64,000 bases of DNA from Flavobacteriales bacterium. Lineage in GTDB: Bacteria > Bacteroidota > Bacteroidia > CAIKAF01. The position numbers and the translations under genes were made by a program. The stretch spans positions 248,001 through 312,000 of the forward strand of contig JANWKT010000014.1 in NCBI GenBank assembly GCA_025451235.1, written 5' to 3'. The notes beneath the pieces were generated by a model that saw nothing but the letters and a program-made list of their open reading frames with translations, ran no database searches and was not told the origin of the DNA. Shown here piece by piece: positions 34,735 through 43,198 of the stretch (its first letter is position 1; each line of letters opens with the position of its first letter).

Positions 34735-37700
34735 ATGGTGAAAGCAAAGTTAACCCTAATGCTCTGCGGTTTATCCTTATTGACCGCACTACATGCCCAA
34801 CAACCTGTTTATCAATTAAGCGATGGAGGTACTCCCTGGGCATATAAATTTACCCAGTATGACAGTGAAGTCCCGATCATGGATATGGGAATAGTGGATG
34901 TGAATGCGCTAAACGCCGAGGATGCTGTGAATGACCTGCAGAAAGACAATGCCTGGAGATTCGGTTATAACCATTTTGTAAGTCACAATCTGAATAATTC
35001 AGGCGCTTGGAAAACATTGGATAATGGTGACAAGATTTGGAGGATTGGTTATACTTGCCCGGGAGCTATTACGATCAATTTGGCATTTCAATATTTATCC
35101 ATGCCTAGTGAAGCGAAATTATTTATTTATAATGAAGATAAAACCATCACCTTGGGTGCATTTACCCAACAATATGTTTCACCTGATCTGCAGTTCGGAA
35201 CAGAATTAATACCCGGAGAAACGGTTTTTGTTGAATATTATGTTCCTGCTTCAGCACCGAATGTAGGGAGCCTGGAAATTTTCAGGGTAACGCATGGATA
35301 TAGAAGTACTACTCCTTATGTGGAAAGAGCATTTGGAAGTTCAGGTGCATGTGAAAACAATGCACGTTGCTTTCCAGCTTATGATAATAATATTCGTTCG
35401 GTGGTGATGTTGGTATCCGGCGGCGCAGGTTTTTGTACCGGTGCATTGATCAATAATACATGTAATGATGGAACACCTTATGTATTGACTGCGAATCATT
35501 GTGGTTCTGCAACTGGATCTTGGGTTTTTAGATTTAATTGGGAAGCTCCCACCTGTACACAGCCAGGATCAAGTCCGAGTTTTGTATCCCTTACAGGCGG
35601 AACTGCACGTGCATCCAACTCAGGCTCCGACATGCATTTATGCCAAATAAATACTGCCATACCTGCCGGGTATGCAGCCTATTTTTCAGGATGGGATAGA
35701 AATAATACAGCTGCTACCAATCCATATGGAATTCATCATCCTGCAGGAGATATCAAAAAAATTAGTTTTACAACAGGAACCGCCATCAGTATTGCAAGCA
35801 TAGATGTAGGGAATGGTCCGGCCACTTGCTGGCAAACTCCTACCTGGACCGATGGTGTAACCGAAGGTGGTTCATCAGGTTCTCCACTTTTTAATTCAAG
35901 CGGCCAAATTATCGGACAACTATATGGAGGTCCTTCCAATTGCGGATGTGAGGGAAACGCCGGTTGTGGATATGATTATTATGGAAAATTATATACTTCA
36001 TGGACTGGAGGAGGAACCAATGCTACACGTTTAAGTAACTGGTTAGCACCAGCGGGTTGTGGAGCAGCACCTACCACTTTGGTAGGTTATGATCCGAATA
36101 CTCCTTCGTTAGCTTATGATGCCCAGGTACAAACCATCACTTCTCCATCAGGAACATTATGTACAGGAAGTCATTTACCTGTGATCACGATTAGAAATAA
36201 TGGAACCACCACTTTAACTTCGATGACCATCAATTACCAAATTGATGGAGGAGCGGCAACACCTTATGCATGGTCAGGAAGTTTAGCAACCGGAGCCAGT
36301 ACAAATGTTACCATGCCATCAATAACCATTGCAGCAGGTGCACATACCTACACTGCAACAATTGTTACTGCCAGTTTAAATGGAGCACAATCGGATCAGA
36401 ATACAGCCAACAATGCATTGACCTCTAATTATACTGGAACTGGTGGTGTAGGAGTTTCACTTCCATTTACCGAAGGGTTTGAGAATGTTACTTTCCCACC
36501 CACTAACTGGACCAATGAGAATCCTAATAACAATGTAGGAAGTGCTCTTTGGGTAAGGACTACTACGGCCAGTGGTTATGGTGGATCCACTGCTTCAGCG
36601 TTGATCGATCAATTTTCACCTGGAGCTACTACTGCGGGTCAATTGGATAACCTAATCACTCCATCGCTGAATCTTACCACGCAGGGTACACCCATCAATC
36701 TTACTTTTAGCGTGGCGAATGCAAGATACAATGCAACACTTTATGATTCGTTGATCGTTTGGATCAGCACTACCTGTGGAGCCACCTGGACAAGATTGGC
36801 CTCCTATGGAAATAACAGCGGACCGAACCAACTCACCACTGCACCGGATATTACTTCCTTGTTTGACCCAACCAATGCACAATGGGCAACGAAAACAATT
36901 AGTTTAAATTCATATGCATCTCAAACGTCCGCTCAGATCCGTTTTCAATTGAGAAGCGGCTGGGGTAATGCCACCTATATTGATGATGTAAATATAAGCG
37001 GTGCTCCATTGGCACCGCCGGTCGCATCTTTTACCCTTAGCGATAATACGATATGTGCCGGGCAAACGGTTACATACACGAATACATCCAGCGGTGCTAC
37101 GTCATTCAACTGGACTTTCCCCGGAGGTGCACCTGGGTTGGGAAGCACGAGTCCGATCAATGTTACTTACGTTACACCGGGCACATATACCACCACATTA
37201 ACAGCCACTAATATCAATGGATCTAATACAAGTACGCAAACCATTACAGTAAGTGCAAATCCAACCAACACCGCTTCCAACGGTGGACCTTATTGTGCAG
37301 GAGCAACCATTCAGTTGAATGCAACTGCCGGAGCAACCGATTATGATTGGATAGGCCCGAACAGTTATGCTCAAAACAATATGCAGAATCCCTCGTTTGG
37401 GCCTTCAACAACTCTTATGGGTGGAGTGTATACGGTTACCGTAACCAATGCAGCCGGTTGCACAGCAACCGCATCAACTACGGTTACCGTAAATGCCATT
37501 CCAACTGCGAATGCAACCAATGGTGGACCTTATTGTGTGGGAACAACCATCCAGTTAAATTCTGTAGGTGGATCTGCAACGGACGATTGGGCTGGTCCTA
37601 GCTATGCACAAAATAATGTGCAGAACCCCACCATTTCGGGAGCAACTTTAGGTATGGCTGGTGCTTATACCGTAACGGTTACCGGAGCAGGTGGTTGTAC

Positions 37701-39126
37701 ATCTACCTCTTCAACTACGGTTGTAGTAAATGCAAACCCAACTGCGAATGCAACCAATGGTGGACCTTATTGTTCAGGTGCCAGCATTCAATTAAATTCG
37801 GTGGGTGGTTCAGCAACGGATGATTGGAGCGGTCCGAATAGTTATTCTCAAAACGATCTACAAAATCCAAGTATCCCATCTTCAACAGTGGCCATGGGTG
37901 GAACTTATACCGTTACGGTTACCAATGGATCAGGTTGTACCGCTACCGCAACTACATCCGTAGTGGTGAATGCAACTCCGGCAGCAGCGGCATCCAATAC
38001 AGGACCTTATTGTCCGGGTACCACGATCCAGTTGAACTCTTCTGGTGGATCCGGGTATTCATGGGTAGGACCTTCCTCCTTTAGTGATGGAACTCAAAAT
38101 CCAACTATTCCATCATGTACAGTTGCGAATGACGGTGTTTATACAGTTACTGTAACCAGTGGAAGTTGCTCCTCAACCGCAACCACCATCGTAACGGTTG
38201 CCAATACTAGTTCAGCTACCGCAAATAATACCGGTGCTTATTGCGAAGGGGAAACGATCGACTTAAATACAATTGCCGGAGGAACCAATTATGCATGGAC
38301 AGGTCCAAATAGTTTTTCTGCGTCTATTCAAAATCCAACCATTCCTTCTTCCACACTTGCCATGAATGGTGTATATGATGTTACCGTAACTTTTGTGGGG
38401 GGATGTACTTCTTCTGCCACTACAACGGTGGTTGTAAATCCAAATCCATCAGCCCCGGTTATTACACCTAGCGGTGCTACCACTTTTTGTTCTGGTAATA
38501 GTGTTACACTTACTTCCTCCTATCCAAGTGGAAATACATGGAGCACAACAGAAACAACAGCGACGATCAATGTAGTTTCCTCAGGTACCTATGTGGTTAC
38601 TTATACGGATGGAAATGGATGTACCAATACAGCTTCGCAATTGGTTACTGTGAACTCATTGCCTTCCGTTAGCCAAACGCCATTAGGAACTGTTTGCGTT
38701 ACCTATGCTCCGATCATCTTAACCGGTGGTTCACCAGCCGGTGGTACTTATAGCGGAACAGCAGTAAGTGGTGGACAGTTTGATCCGACTCTTGCCGGTG
38801 TGGGAACATTTAATATTACCTATACTTATACGGATGGAAACGGATGTACGAATAATACGGTAGCATCTATTGATGTTCTTCCTTGTTCTGGTATAGAGGG
38901 TAGCAAAGAGGAGGAAATAATTGTATACCCAAACCCAACAGACCAATATATCTATATTGCAGGATTGGAAAACGGAATCCATGATTATTCCATTACCAAT
39001 ACACTTGGTCAGGTGATCAGGGTTGGTAAGTTATCGGGTGATGGGATCATTGACCTGGGTATTGTTGCAACAGGAACTTATTACCTGAAGGTAGACAACC
39101 GTTATTGGAAGATCATCAAGAAATAA
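34735..39126 (+). CDS. T9SS-secreted trypsin-like serine protease with Ig-like repeats
   Basis: The 1463-residue exported protein has a signal peptide ending LHAQ. The chymotrypsin-fold protease domain (about 200-440) shows an intact triad: H255 in LTANHCG, D299 in SGSDMHLCQI and S381 in GGSSGSPLF, resembling lysyl endopeptidases and related S1/S46-like enzymes of Bacteroidota. A CARDB-like domain (about 455-560), a MAM/laminin-like domain (about 570-750) and a PKD domain (about 765-840) come next, then about six Ig-like repeats (ASNGGPYCAGATIQLN type, each with TVTVTN...CTATA), and a T9SS type A tail (VYPNPTDQYIYI). It is a surface or secreted endopeptidase; substrate preference is unknown. 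Confidence 0.9.
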   Translation: MVKAKLTLMLCGLSLLTALHAQQPVYQLSDGGTPWAYKFTQYDSEVPIMDMGIVDVNALNAEDAVNDLQKDNAWRFGYNHFVSHNLNNSGAWKTLDNGDKIWRIGYTCPGAITINLAFQYLSMPSEAKLFIYNEDKTITLGAFTQQYVSPDLQFGTELIPGETVFVEYYVPASAPNVGSLEIFRVTHGYRSTTPYVERAFGSSGACENNARCFPAYDNNIRSVVMLVSGGAGFCTGALINNTCNDGTPYVLTANHCGSATGSWVFRFNWEAPTCTQPGSSPSFVSLTGGTARASNSGSDMHLCQINTAIPAGYAAYFSGWDRNNTAATNPYGIHHPAGDIKKISFTTGTAISIASIDVGNGPATCWQTPTWTDGVTEGGSSGSPLFNSSGQIIGQLYGGPSNCGCEGNAGCGYDYYGKLYTSWTGGGTNATRLSNWLAPAGCGAAPTTLVGYDPNTPSLAYDAQVQTITSPSGTLCTGSHLPVITIRNNGTTTLTSMTINYQIDGGAATPYAWSGSLATGASTNVTMPSITIAAGAHTYTATIVTASLNGAQSDQNTANNALTSNYTGTGGVGVSLPFTEGFENVTFPPTNWTNENPNNNVGSALWVRTTTASGYGGSTASALIDQFSPGATTAGQLDNLITPSLNLTTQGTPINLTFSVANARYNATLYDSLIVWISTTCGATWTRLASYGNNSGPNQLTTAPDITSLFDPTNAQWATKTISLNSYASQTSAQIRFQLRSGWGNATYIDDVNISGAPLAPPVASFTLSDNTICAGQTVTYTNTSSGATSFNWTFPGGAPGLGSTSPINVTYVTPGTYTTTLTATNINGSNTSTQTITVSANPTNTASNGGPYCAGATIQLNATAGATDYDWIGPNSYAQNNMQNPSFGPSTTLMGGVYTVTVTNAAGCTATASTTVTVNAIPTANATNGGPYCVGTTIQLNSVGGSATDDWAGPSYAQNNVQNPTISGATLGMAGAYTVTVTGAGGCTSTSSTTVVVNANPTANATNGGPYCSGASIQLNSVGGSATDDWSGPNSYSQNDLQNPSIPSSTVAMGGTYTVTVTNGSGCTATATTSVVVNATPAAAASNTGPYCPGTTIQLNSSGGSGYSWVGPSSFSDGTQNPTIPSCTVANDGVYTVTVTSGSCSSTATTIVTVANTSSATANNTGAYCEGETIDLNTIAGGTNYAWTGPNSFSASIQNPTIPSSTLAMNGVYDVTVTFVGGCTSSATTTVVVNPNPSAPVITPSGATTFCSGNSVTLTSSYPSGNTWSTTETTATINVVSSGTYVVTYTDGNGCTNTASQLVTVNSLPSVSQTPLGTVCVTYAPIILTGGSPAGGTYSGTAVSGGQFDPTLAGVGTFNITYTYTDGNGCTNNTVASIDVLPCSGIEGSKEEEIIVYPNPTDQYIYIAGLENGIHDYSITNTLGQVIRVGKLSGDGIIDLGIVATGTYYLKVDNRYWKIIKK
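37262..38450 (+). repeat. About six Ig-like coding repeats in the protease
   Basis: Units of about 75-83 codons each begin with a NGGPYC/NTGPYC or NNTGAYC motif and end with a GGCTSTSSTTV-like strand. They are more diverged and less uniform in length than the 240-bp array at 21249, so the two arrays expanded independently even though both have a cysteine at each end of the unit. Confidence 0.7.
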
Positions 39127-39146
39127 TAACTTTATTTACGATTTTG

Positions 39147-39188
39147 GATATACGATTAATACACGGGTTGTTAATCGTATATCTTTTT
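39147..39188. terminator. Bidirectional hairpin terminator between convergent genes
   Basis: Perfect 13-bp arms GATATACGATTAA (39147-39159) and TTAATCGTATATC (39171-39183) with an 11-base loop are followed by TTTTT. It lies between the protease stop codon (+) and the end of the minus-strand gene at 39187. Confidence 0.75.
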
Positions 39189-39507
39189 ATAATAGACAGA
39201 AATATGTTTGGTTCTTGATATTGAATAATATTTCTTCAGGGATTTGAATAAGGATTTTTTTTCGAACACGAAAGAGTTGATCATGGTTCCATATATAATT
39301 GCAATGATCTTGTTTTAACCTGTTTAGGCTTTTATTCATGGTTTTTGTAGCACCGAGTGTTGAAATTTTGCACGTATGAGGATCGATCCCATACAAAACA
39401 AATACATAACAAGTATTTGTTTCATCCCAGTACCTGACAAGCATTTTCTTGCAAGTGTTGCCCGTTCTATCATAGATTTTTATATTTAGGGTTGAATGCA
39501 TATCCAT
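39187..39507 (-). CDS. Hypothetical small protein, 106 aa
   Basis: This basic, cysteine-containing protein has no signal peptide and no recognised domain (start MHSTLNIKIYDRTGNTC from the second Met, 17 residues shown). It is transcribed divergently from the XRE regulator 88 bp away, across a region with palindromes. Reasonable codon use, a terminator at its 3' end and the divergent layout support a real gene. Function unknown; a regulated partner of the XRE protein is possible but is inference. Confidence 0.5.
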   Translation of the reverse strand: MDMHSTLNIKIYDRTGNTCKKMLVRYWDETNTCYVFVLYGIDPHTCKISTLGATKTMNKSLNRLKQDHCNYIWNHDQLFRVRKKILIQIPEEILFNIKNQTYFCLL

Positions 39508-39523
39508 CTTTAAACTAAATATA

Positions 39524-39542
39524 TATACATTTTAAATGTATA
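39524..39542. promoter_or_regulatory. 19-bp palindrome between divergent genes, candidate XRE operator
   Basis: TATACATTTTAAATGTATA is a perfect palindrome around a central T. It lies in the 88-bp gap between the minus-strand hypothetical gene and the XRE gene. A second, weaker GTAAATATATAAAATATAC follows about 10 bp on. XRE-family proteins commonly bind such sites and repress their own promoters. Confidence 0.5.
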
Positions 39543-39595
39543 AAAACATAGTGTAAATATATAAAATATACTTTAACTACCTGTAATTTAGTTCT

Positions 39596-39955
39596 GTGAA
39601 AAACGAAATTGCAGAGAGAATCAGGATTTTAAGACTGAGTAAAAACCTGAGTCAGCAAAATATGGCTGATGAACTAGACATTACCGTAGGTGCTTATTCA
39701 AATATTGAAAGAGGTAAAGCTGAGGTGACCATTACCCGTTTGTACAAAATTGCAGATGTTTTAAATGTTCCGGTTACTGATCTATTATTGACAGGAAGTA
39801 TTTTTGAGAATTCCCCGGAATCTTATGGATATGCTACCAAAACAGATATAGAAAATATAAAAAACATGCTCAGGCAGGAACTAGCCATGATCAAACAAGA
39901 CATTCTCCTCATCAAGAACCAAAAGCCTCCTGCTAAATCTGGCAAAAAGAAATAA
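39596..39955 (+). CDS. XRE-family helix-turn-helix regulator
   Basis: The 119-residue protein starts at GTG. The cro/C1-type HTH covers residues about 5-62: IAERIRILRLSKNLSQQNMA, ELDITVGAYSNIERGKAEVT and TRLYKIADVLNVPVTDLL. The last 40 residues form a basic helix with a KSGKKK tail. It is a DNA-binding regulator, probably autoregulated through the palindrome in its own promoter gap. The fused E1 dehydrogenase gene is 104 bp downstream but has its own promoter-like sequence, so control of it is not established. Confidence 0.9.
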   Translation: MKNEIAERIRILRLSKNLSQQNMADELDITVGAYSNIERGKAEVTITRLYKIADVLNVPVTDLLLTGSIFENSPESYGYATKTDIENIKNMLRQELAMIKQDILLIKNQKPPAKSGKKK

Positions 39956-39957
39956 AT

Positions 39958-40018
39958 AAGACCGAAGTCTAAAGTAGGGCGTTTTTTTGTTTAACTTCCG
40001 ACTTCCAGCTTCTGTCTT
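39958..40018. repeat. Imperfect inverted repeat of GAAGT/ACTTC words
   Basis: Arms 39958-39978 and 39998-40018 match at 15 of 21 positions around a T-rich centre (GCGTTTTTTTG). It begins 2 bp after the XRE stop codon and may end that transcript. It has the same loosely repetitive style (ACTTCCGACTTCC) as the hairpin at 2906 but a different word. Confidence 0.45.
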
Positions 40019-40058
40019 CCACCTTTTTATTTATACCTTTACTCTCTAATTGAATTGC

Positions 40059-42035
40059 ATGCAATTTAACAGAGAAGGGATCAGCGACGAAAAGCTGTGG
40101 AGTTTATATTATCATCTGGTAAAACCCAGGATGATCGAAGAAAAAATGCTGGTATTGCTTCGCCAGGGAAAAATATCCAAATGGTTTAGTGGGATTGGTC
40201 AGGAAGCCATTTCGGTGGGTGCAACCTTGGCATTAGATACAGATGAATACTTACTTCCCATGCACAGAAACCTGGGAATGTTTACCGGAAGGAATATGCC
40301 CTTCAGTAAACTCTTTTCTCAATGGCAGGGAAAAAGGAATGGCTTTAGCAAGGGGAGAGAAAGATCCTTTCATTTCGGTTCAAACGATTATCATATCGTT
40401 GGAATGATATCACATCTGGGTCCGCAGTTGGGTGTGGCCGATGGAATTGCCCTGGCTTGCAAACTAAAAAAAGAAAAGAAGGCCACGCTGGTGATCAGCG
40501 GTGATGGAGGAACCAGCGAAGGTGATTTTCATGAGGCCCTTAATACGGCTGCCGTTTGGGACCTTCCGGTGATCTTTTGTATCGAAAGCAATGGATATGG
40601 ATTGTCGACCCCCAGTAACGAACAGTTCCGTTGTAAATCAATAGCGGATAAGGGAATTGGATATGGAATGAGGGCCTTAACCATTGATGGGAATAATATT
40701 TTAGACGTTTATACAACGGTTAAAAAATTGGCTGAGGAGATCCGCGAAAAACCACATCCGGTTTTATTGGAATGTATTACTTTCCGCATGAGAGGTCATG
40801 AGGAGGCCAGTGGTACCAAATATGTGCCTAAAGAATTGTTTGAAGAATGGGCAAAGAAAGATCCTATTGCCAATTTTGAAAATTATTTATTGGAAACAGG
40901 AGTTCTCACTCCTGAGCGTAAAAAAGAGATCAGGCAGATCATTAAGGAAGAAATTGATAACGGGGTGGAAGAGGTTTTTGCTGAGTCGGAGATCACGGCC
41001 AATACCGAGGAAGAAATAAAAGATGTATATGCCCCGTATGCCTTTGTAAGATCAGAACCCACAACTGCTACAACCGAACTGAGATTGGTGGATGCTGTAA
41101 GAGATGGTTTACAACAGGCGATGCGTAAATTTGATAGTCTGGTGATCATGGGACAAGATGTGGCCGGATATGGAGGCGTTTTTAAAGTTACCGAAGGCTT
41201 TCTCGAAGAATTTGGAGCTGAAAGGATACGAAATACGCCTCTATGCGAATCGGCCATTATCGGGACCGGATTAGGGATGAGCATCAAAGGAATGAAGTCG
41301 GTAGTTGAAATGCAGTTTGCAGATTTTGTTACCAGTGGATTCAATCCCATCGTCAACAACCTGGCAAAAATGCATTATCGCTGGGGACAAAATGCTGACG
41401 TGGTAGTTCGCATGCCAACAGGCGCCGGCGTAGGGGCTGGACCTTTTCATTCTCAAAGCAATGAAAGCTGGTTTTTACATACACCCGGTTTAAAAATAGC
41501 GTATCCTGCCTTTCCTCAGGATGCAAAAGGATTACTTATTTCTGCTATTGAAGATCCGAACCCGGTTATGTATTTTGAACATAAAGCTTTATATAGAAGT
41601 ATCAGCGGAAACGTAAGCGAAGGTTATTTCAATATCCCATTTGGGGTGGCCAATACGTTGAGAGAAGGAAAGGATGTCACCATTGTTACCTATGGATTCG
41701 GCGTTCACTGGGCATTGGAATACCTGGATCAGCATCCTGAAATTTCTGCTGAATTAATAGATCTGCGAACACTGGCTCCGTTGGATACTGAAACCATTTA
41801 TAAAGCTGTTCGCAAAACAGGTAAAGTGATCGTCCTGCATGAATGCACATTAACGGGGGGAATAGGGGCAGAGATAGCAGCATTGATCAATGAAAATTGT
41901 TTTGAATACCTGGATGCACCTGTGGTGCGATCAGCCAGTTTAGATAGTCCTGTTCCGTTTGCCTCTGATCTGGAATGGAATTTTTTACCGAAGAAAAGAT
42001 TTGCGGGTCAGTTGCAGGATCTTTTAAGGTATTAG
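40059..42035 (+). CDS. 2-oxoacid dehydrogenase E1, alpha and beta subunits fused
   Basis: The 658-residue cytoplasmic enzyme oxidatively decarboxylates a 2-oxoacid using thiamine diphosphate. The alpha half (about 1-325) has the YLLPMHRNLGMFTGR region and the TPP motif VISGDGGTSEGDFHEALN...ESNGYGLSTP. The beta half (about 340-658) starts with RLVDAVRDGLQQAM and has QDVAGYGGVFKVT, RIRNTPLCESAIIGTGLGMS and FHSQSNESWF. The alpha-beta fusion order is as in Bacteroidota branched-chain or pyruvate-type E1 proteins. Which substrate is used (branched-chain oxoacid or pyruvate) cannot be set by eye; E2 and E3 genes are not in the window. I use the ATG at 40059; the ORF also has an in-frame TTG at 40050. 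Confidence 0.94.
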   Translation: MQFNREGISDEKLWSLYYHLVKPRMIEEKMLVLLRQGKISKWFSGIGQEAISVGATLALDTDEYLLPMHRNLGMFTGRNMPFSKLFSQWQGKRNGFSKGRERSFHFGSNDYHIVGMISHLGPQLGVADGIALACKLKKEKKATLVISGDGGTSEGDFHEALNTAAVWDLPVIFCIESNGYGLSTPSNEQFRCKSIADKGIGYGMRALTIDGNNILDVYTTVKKLAEEIREKPHPVLLECITFRMRGHEEASGTKYVPKELFEEWAKKDPIANFENYLLETGVLTPERKKEIRQIIKEEIDNGVEEVFAESEITANTEEEIKDVYAPYAFVRSEPTTATTELRLVDAVRDGLQQAMRKFDSLVIMGQDVAGYGGVFKVTEGFLEEFGAERIRNTPLCESAIIGTGLGMSIKGMKSVVEMQFADFVTSGFNPIVNNLAKMHYRWGQNADVVVRMPTGAGVGAGPFHSQSNESWFLHTPGLKIAYPAFPQDAKGLLISAIEDPNPVMYFEHKALYRSISGNVSEGYFNIPFGVANTLREGKDVTIVTYGFGVHWALEYLDQHPEISAELIDLRTLAPLDTETIYKAVRKTGKVIVLHECTLTGGIGAEIAALINENCFEYLDAPVVRSASLDSPVPFASDLEWNFLPKKRFAGQLQDLLRY

Positions 42036-42050
42036 TACCTATTTAGTCTT

Positions 42051-42128
42051 CACCGAAGTACGAACTCCTGCCTGCCATACCTTACGGCAGGTAAACCGGC
42101 AGGCAGGAGTTCGTACTTCGGTGTTTTA
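42051..42128. terminator. Long perfect hairpin (26-bp arms) after the E1 gene
   Basis: Arms 42051-42076 and 42098-42123 are perfectly complementary over 26 bp (CACCGAAGTACGAACTCC...). The 21-base centre can form its own TACC/GGTA stem. TTTT follows the right arm. The CCTGCCTGCC/GGCAGGCAGG inner part matches a word in the GC-rich repeat at 33328. It probably ends the E1 transcript, but 26 perfect bp is far longer than needed, so it may be a dispersed element reused as a terminator. Confidence 0.8.
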
Positions 42129-42161
42129 AAAAAATCGTATATTTAATAAAAATATAGGGAC

Positions 42162-42929
42162 ATGAAAAACTATGTACTTATTGCAGGATTCATTTTATTA
42201 GGGAGTATCCATGGATTTTCCCAGATGGTAGCCCCCAACTGGACCCTGAATGATTGCAGTAGCAATTCGCATACTTTGCATAATTATTTAGACAGCCAGG
42301 AAGTAGTGGTGATGGAATTTGTTATGGGCTGTGCTACCTGCACCAATGCTGGAACCTATTTGATGAACCTGAAAAATCAATACGATGTTTCACATCCGGG
42401 TAAAGTAAATTTTTTCCTCATGGATTATTATCCATCCAATAATTGTGGAGATGTAACCAGTACATGGGGTAGCTATAATTTCCATGCATATTTTTCAGGT
42501 TGCTGGGCAGAGAAGGAAGTCTATTATCCTACACTTTATCCCATGCCTGCGGTGGTGATTGCTGCAGGTAATTACCATACCGTTATTTATGATGACCTGA
42601 GCTGGCAAACTTCTGATACCACATTGATCAAACAAGCCATCGACCAGTTTTTTGTTACGGTGGGAGTGGAGAACGAAAATAAAAATGAGCAAGTAACTAT
42701 TTATCCAAATCCAGCGAACGAGGTTTTGTATACTGATCTTTCAGGCTTTCATGGCGAAGATTTTACTGTTCAGGTGTATAATATGTTGGGAGAGAAAGTG
42801 AAAGCTGTTCAATACCGGATTGATAAAAACCTGCTGGTACTGTATACCTACTACTATACTCCAGGAAATTATATACTTGAATTAACCACTCCTTCCACAG
42901 TGGTGAGGAAGATGTTTGTGAAGAGTTAA
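42162..42929 (+). CDS. Exported thioredoxin-like protein with T9SS type A tail
   Basis: The 255-residue protein has a signal peptide (ending GFSQ). A thioredoxin-like fold follows (about 22-165), with the redox pair C57-A-T-C60 in MGCATCTN, preceded by VVVMEFVM. The C-terminal 75 residues are a T9SS type A sorting domain (IYPNPANEVLYTDL). Further cysteines (NNCGD, SGCWAE) could form structural bonds. It should act outside the cell or on its surface as a disulfide oxidoreductase or a redox-like binding protein; its partner is unknown. Confidence 0.85.
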   Translation: MKNYVLIAGFILLGSIHGFSQMVAPNWTLNDCSSNSHTLHNYLDSQEVVVMEFVMGCATCTNAGTYLMNLKNQYDVSHPGKVNFFLMDYYPSNNCGDVTSTWGSYNFHAYFSGCWAEKEVYYPTLYPMPAVVIAAGNYHTVIYDDLSWQTSDTTLIKQAIDQFFVTVGVENENKNEQVTIYPNPANEVLYTDLSGFHGEDFTVQVYNMLGEKVKAVQYRIDKNLLVLYTYYYTPGNYILELTTPSTVVRKMFVKS

Positions 42930-43198
42930 TTCACTTTTTTATTTTCTATAACCTTGGATTTGGATATCCACAGTTGAAATAATTATTAAGTACATATTAA
43001 AGTTTAAGTTCAGGCTTCCGATAGATTTAATTTCTGGTAAGATTGATGTTCATCACCTTATCTTCTTATTTTACAAAAAAGGAAGTTGATTTTTTCCGAC
43101 AAAAAATTTTCACTACGTAATTTCCGCACCGTAAAAATTTGCAAATACCCAAAAACCGGTTTACGTTTGGTTCTAACAACCACTTAACAGAACAAATC

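Noticed and set aside
39187-39955. Toxin-antitoxin pair made of the small protein and the XRE regulator
   Set aside because: The genes are divergent, not overlapping or in one operon, and the small protein shows no known toxin motif.
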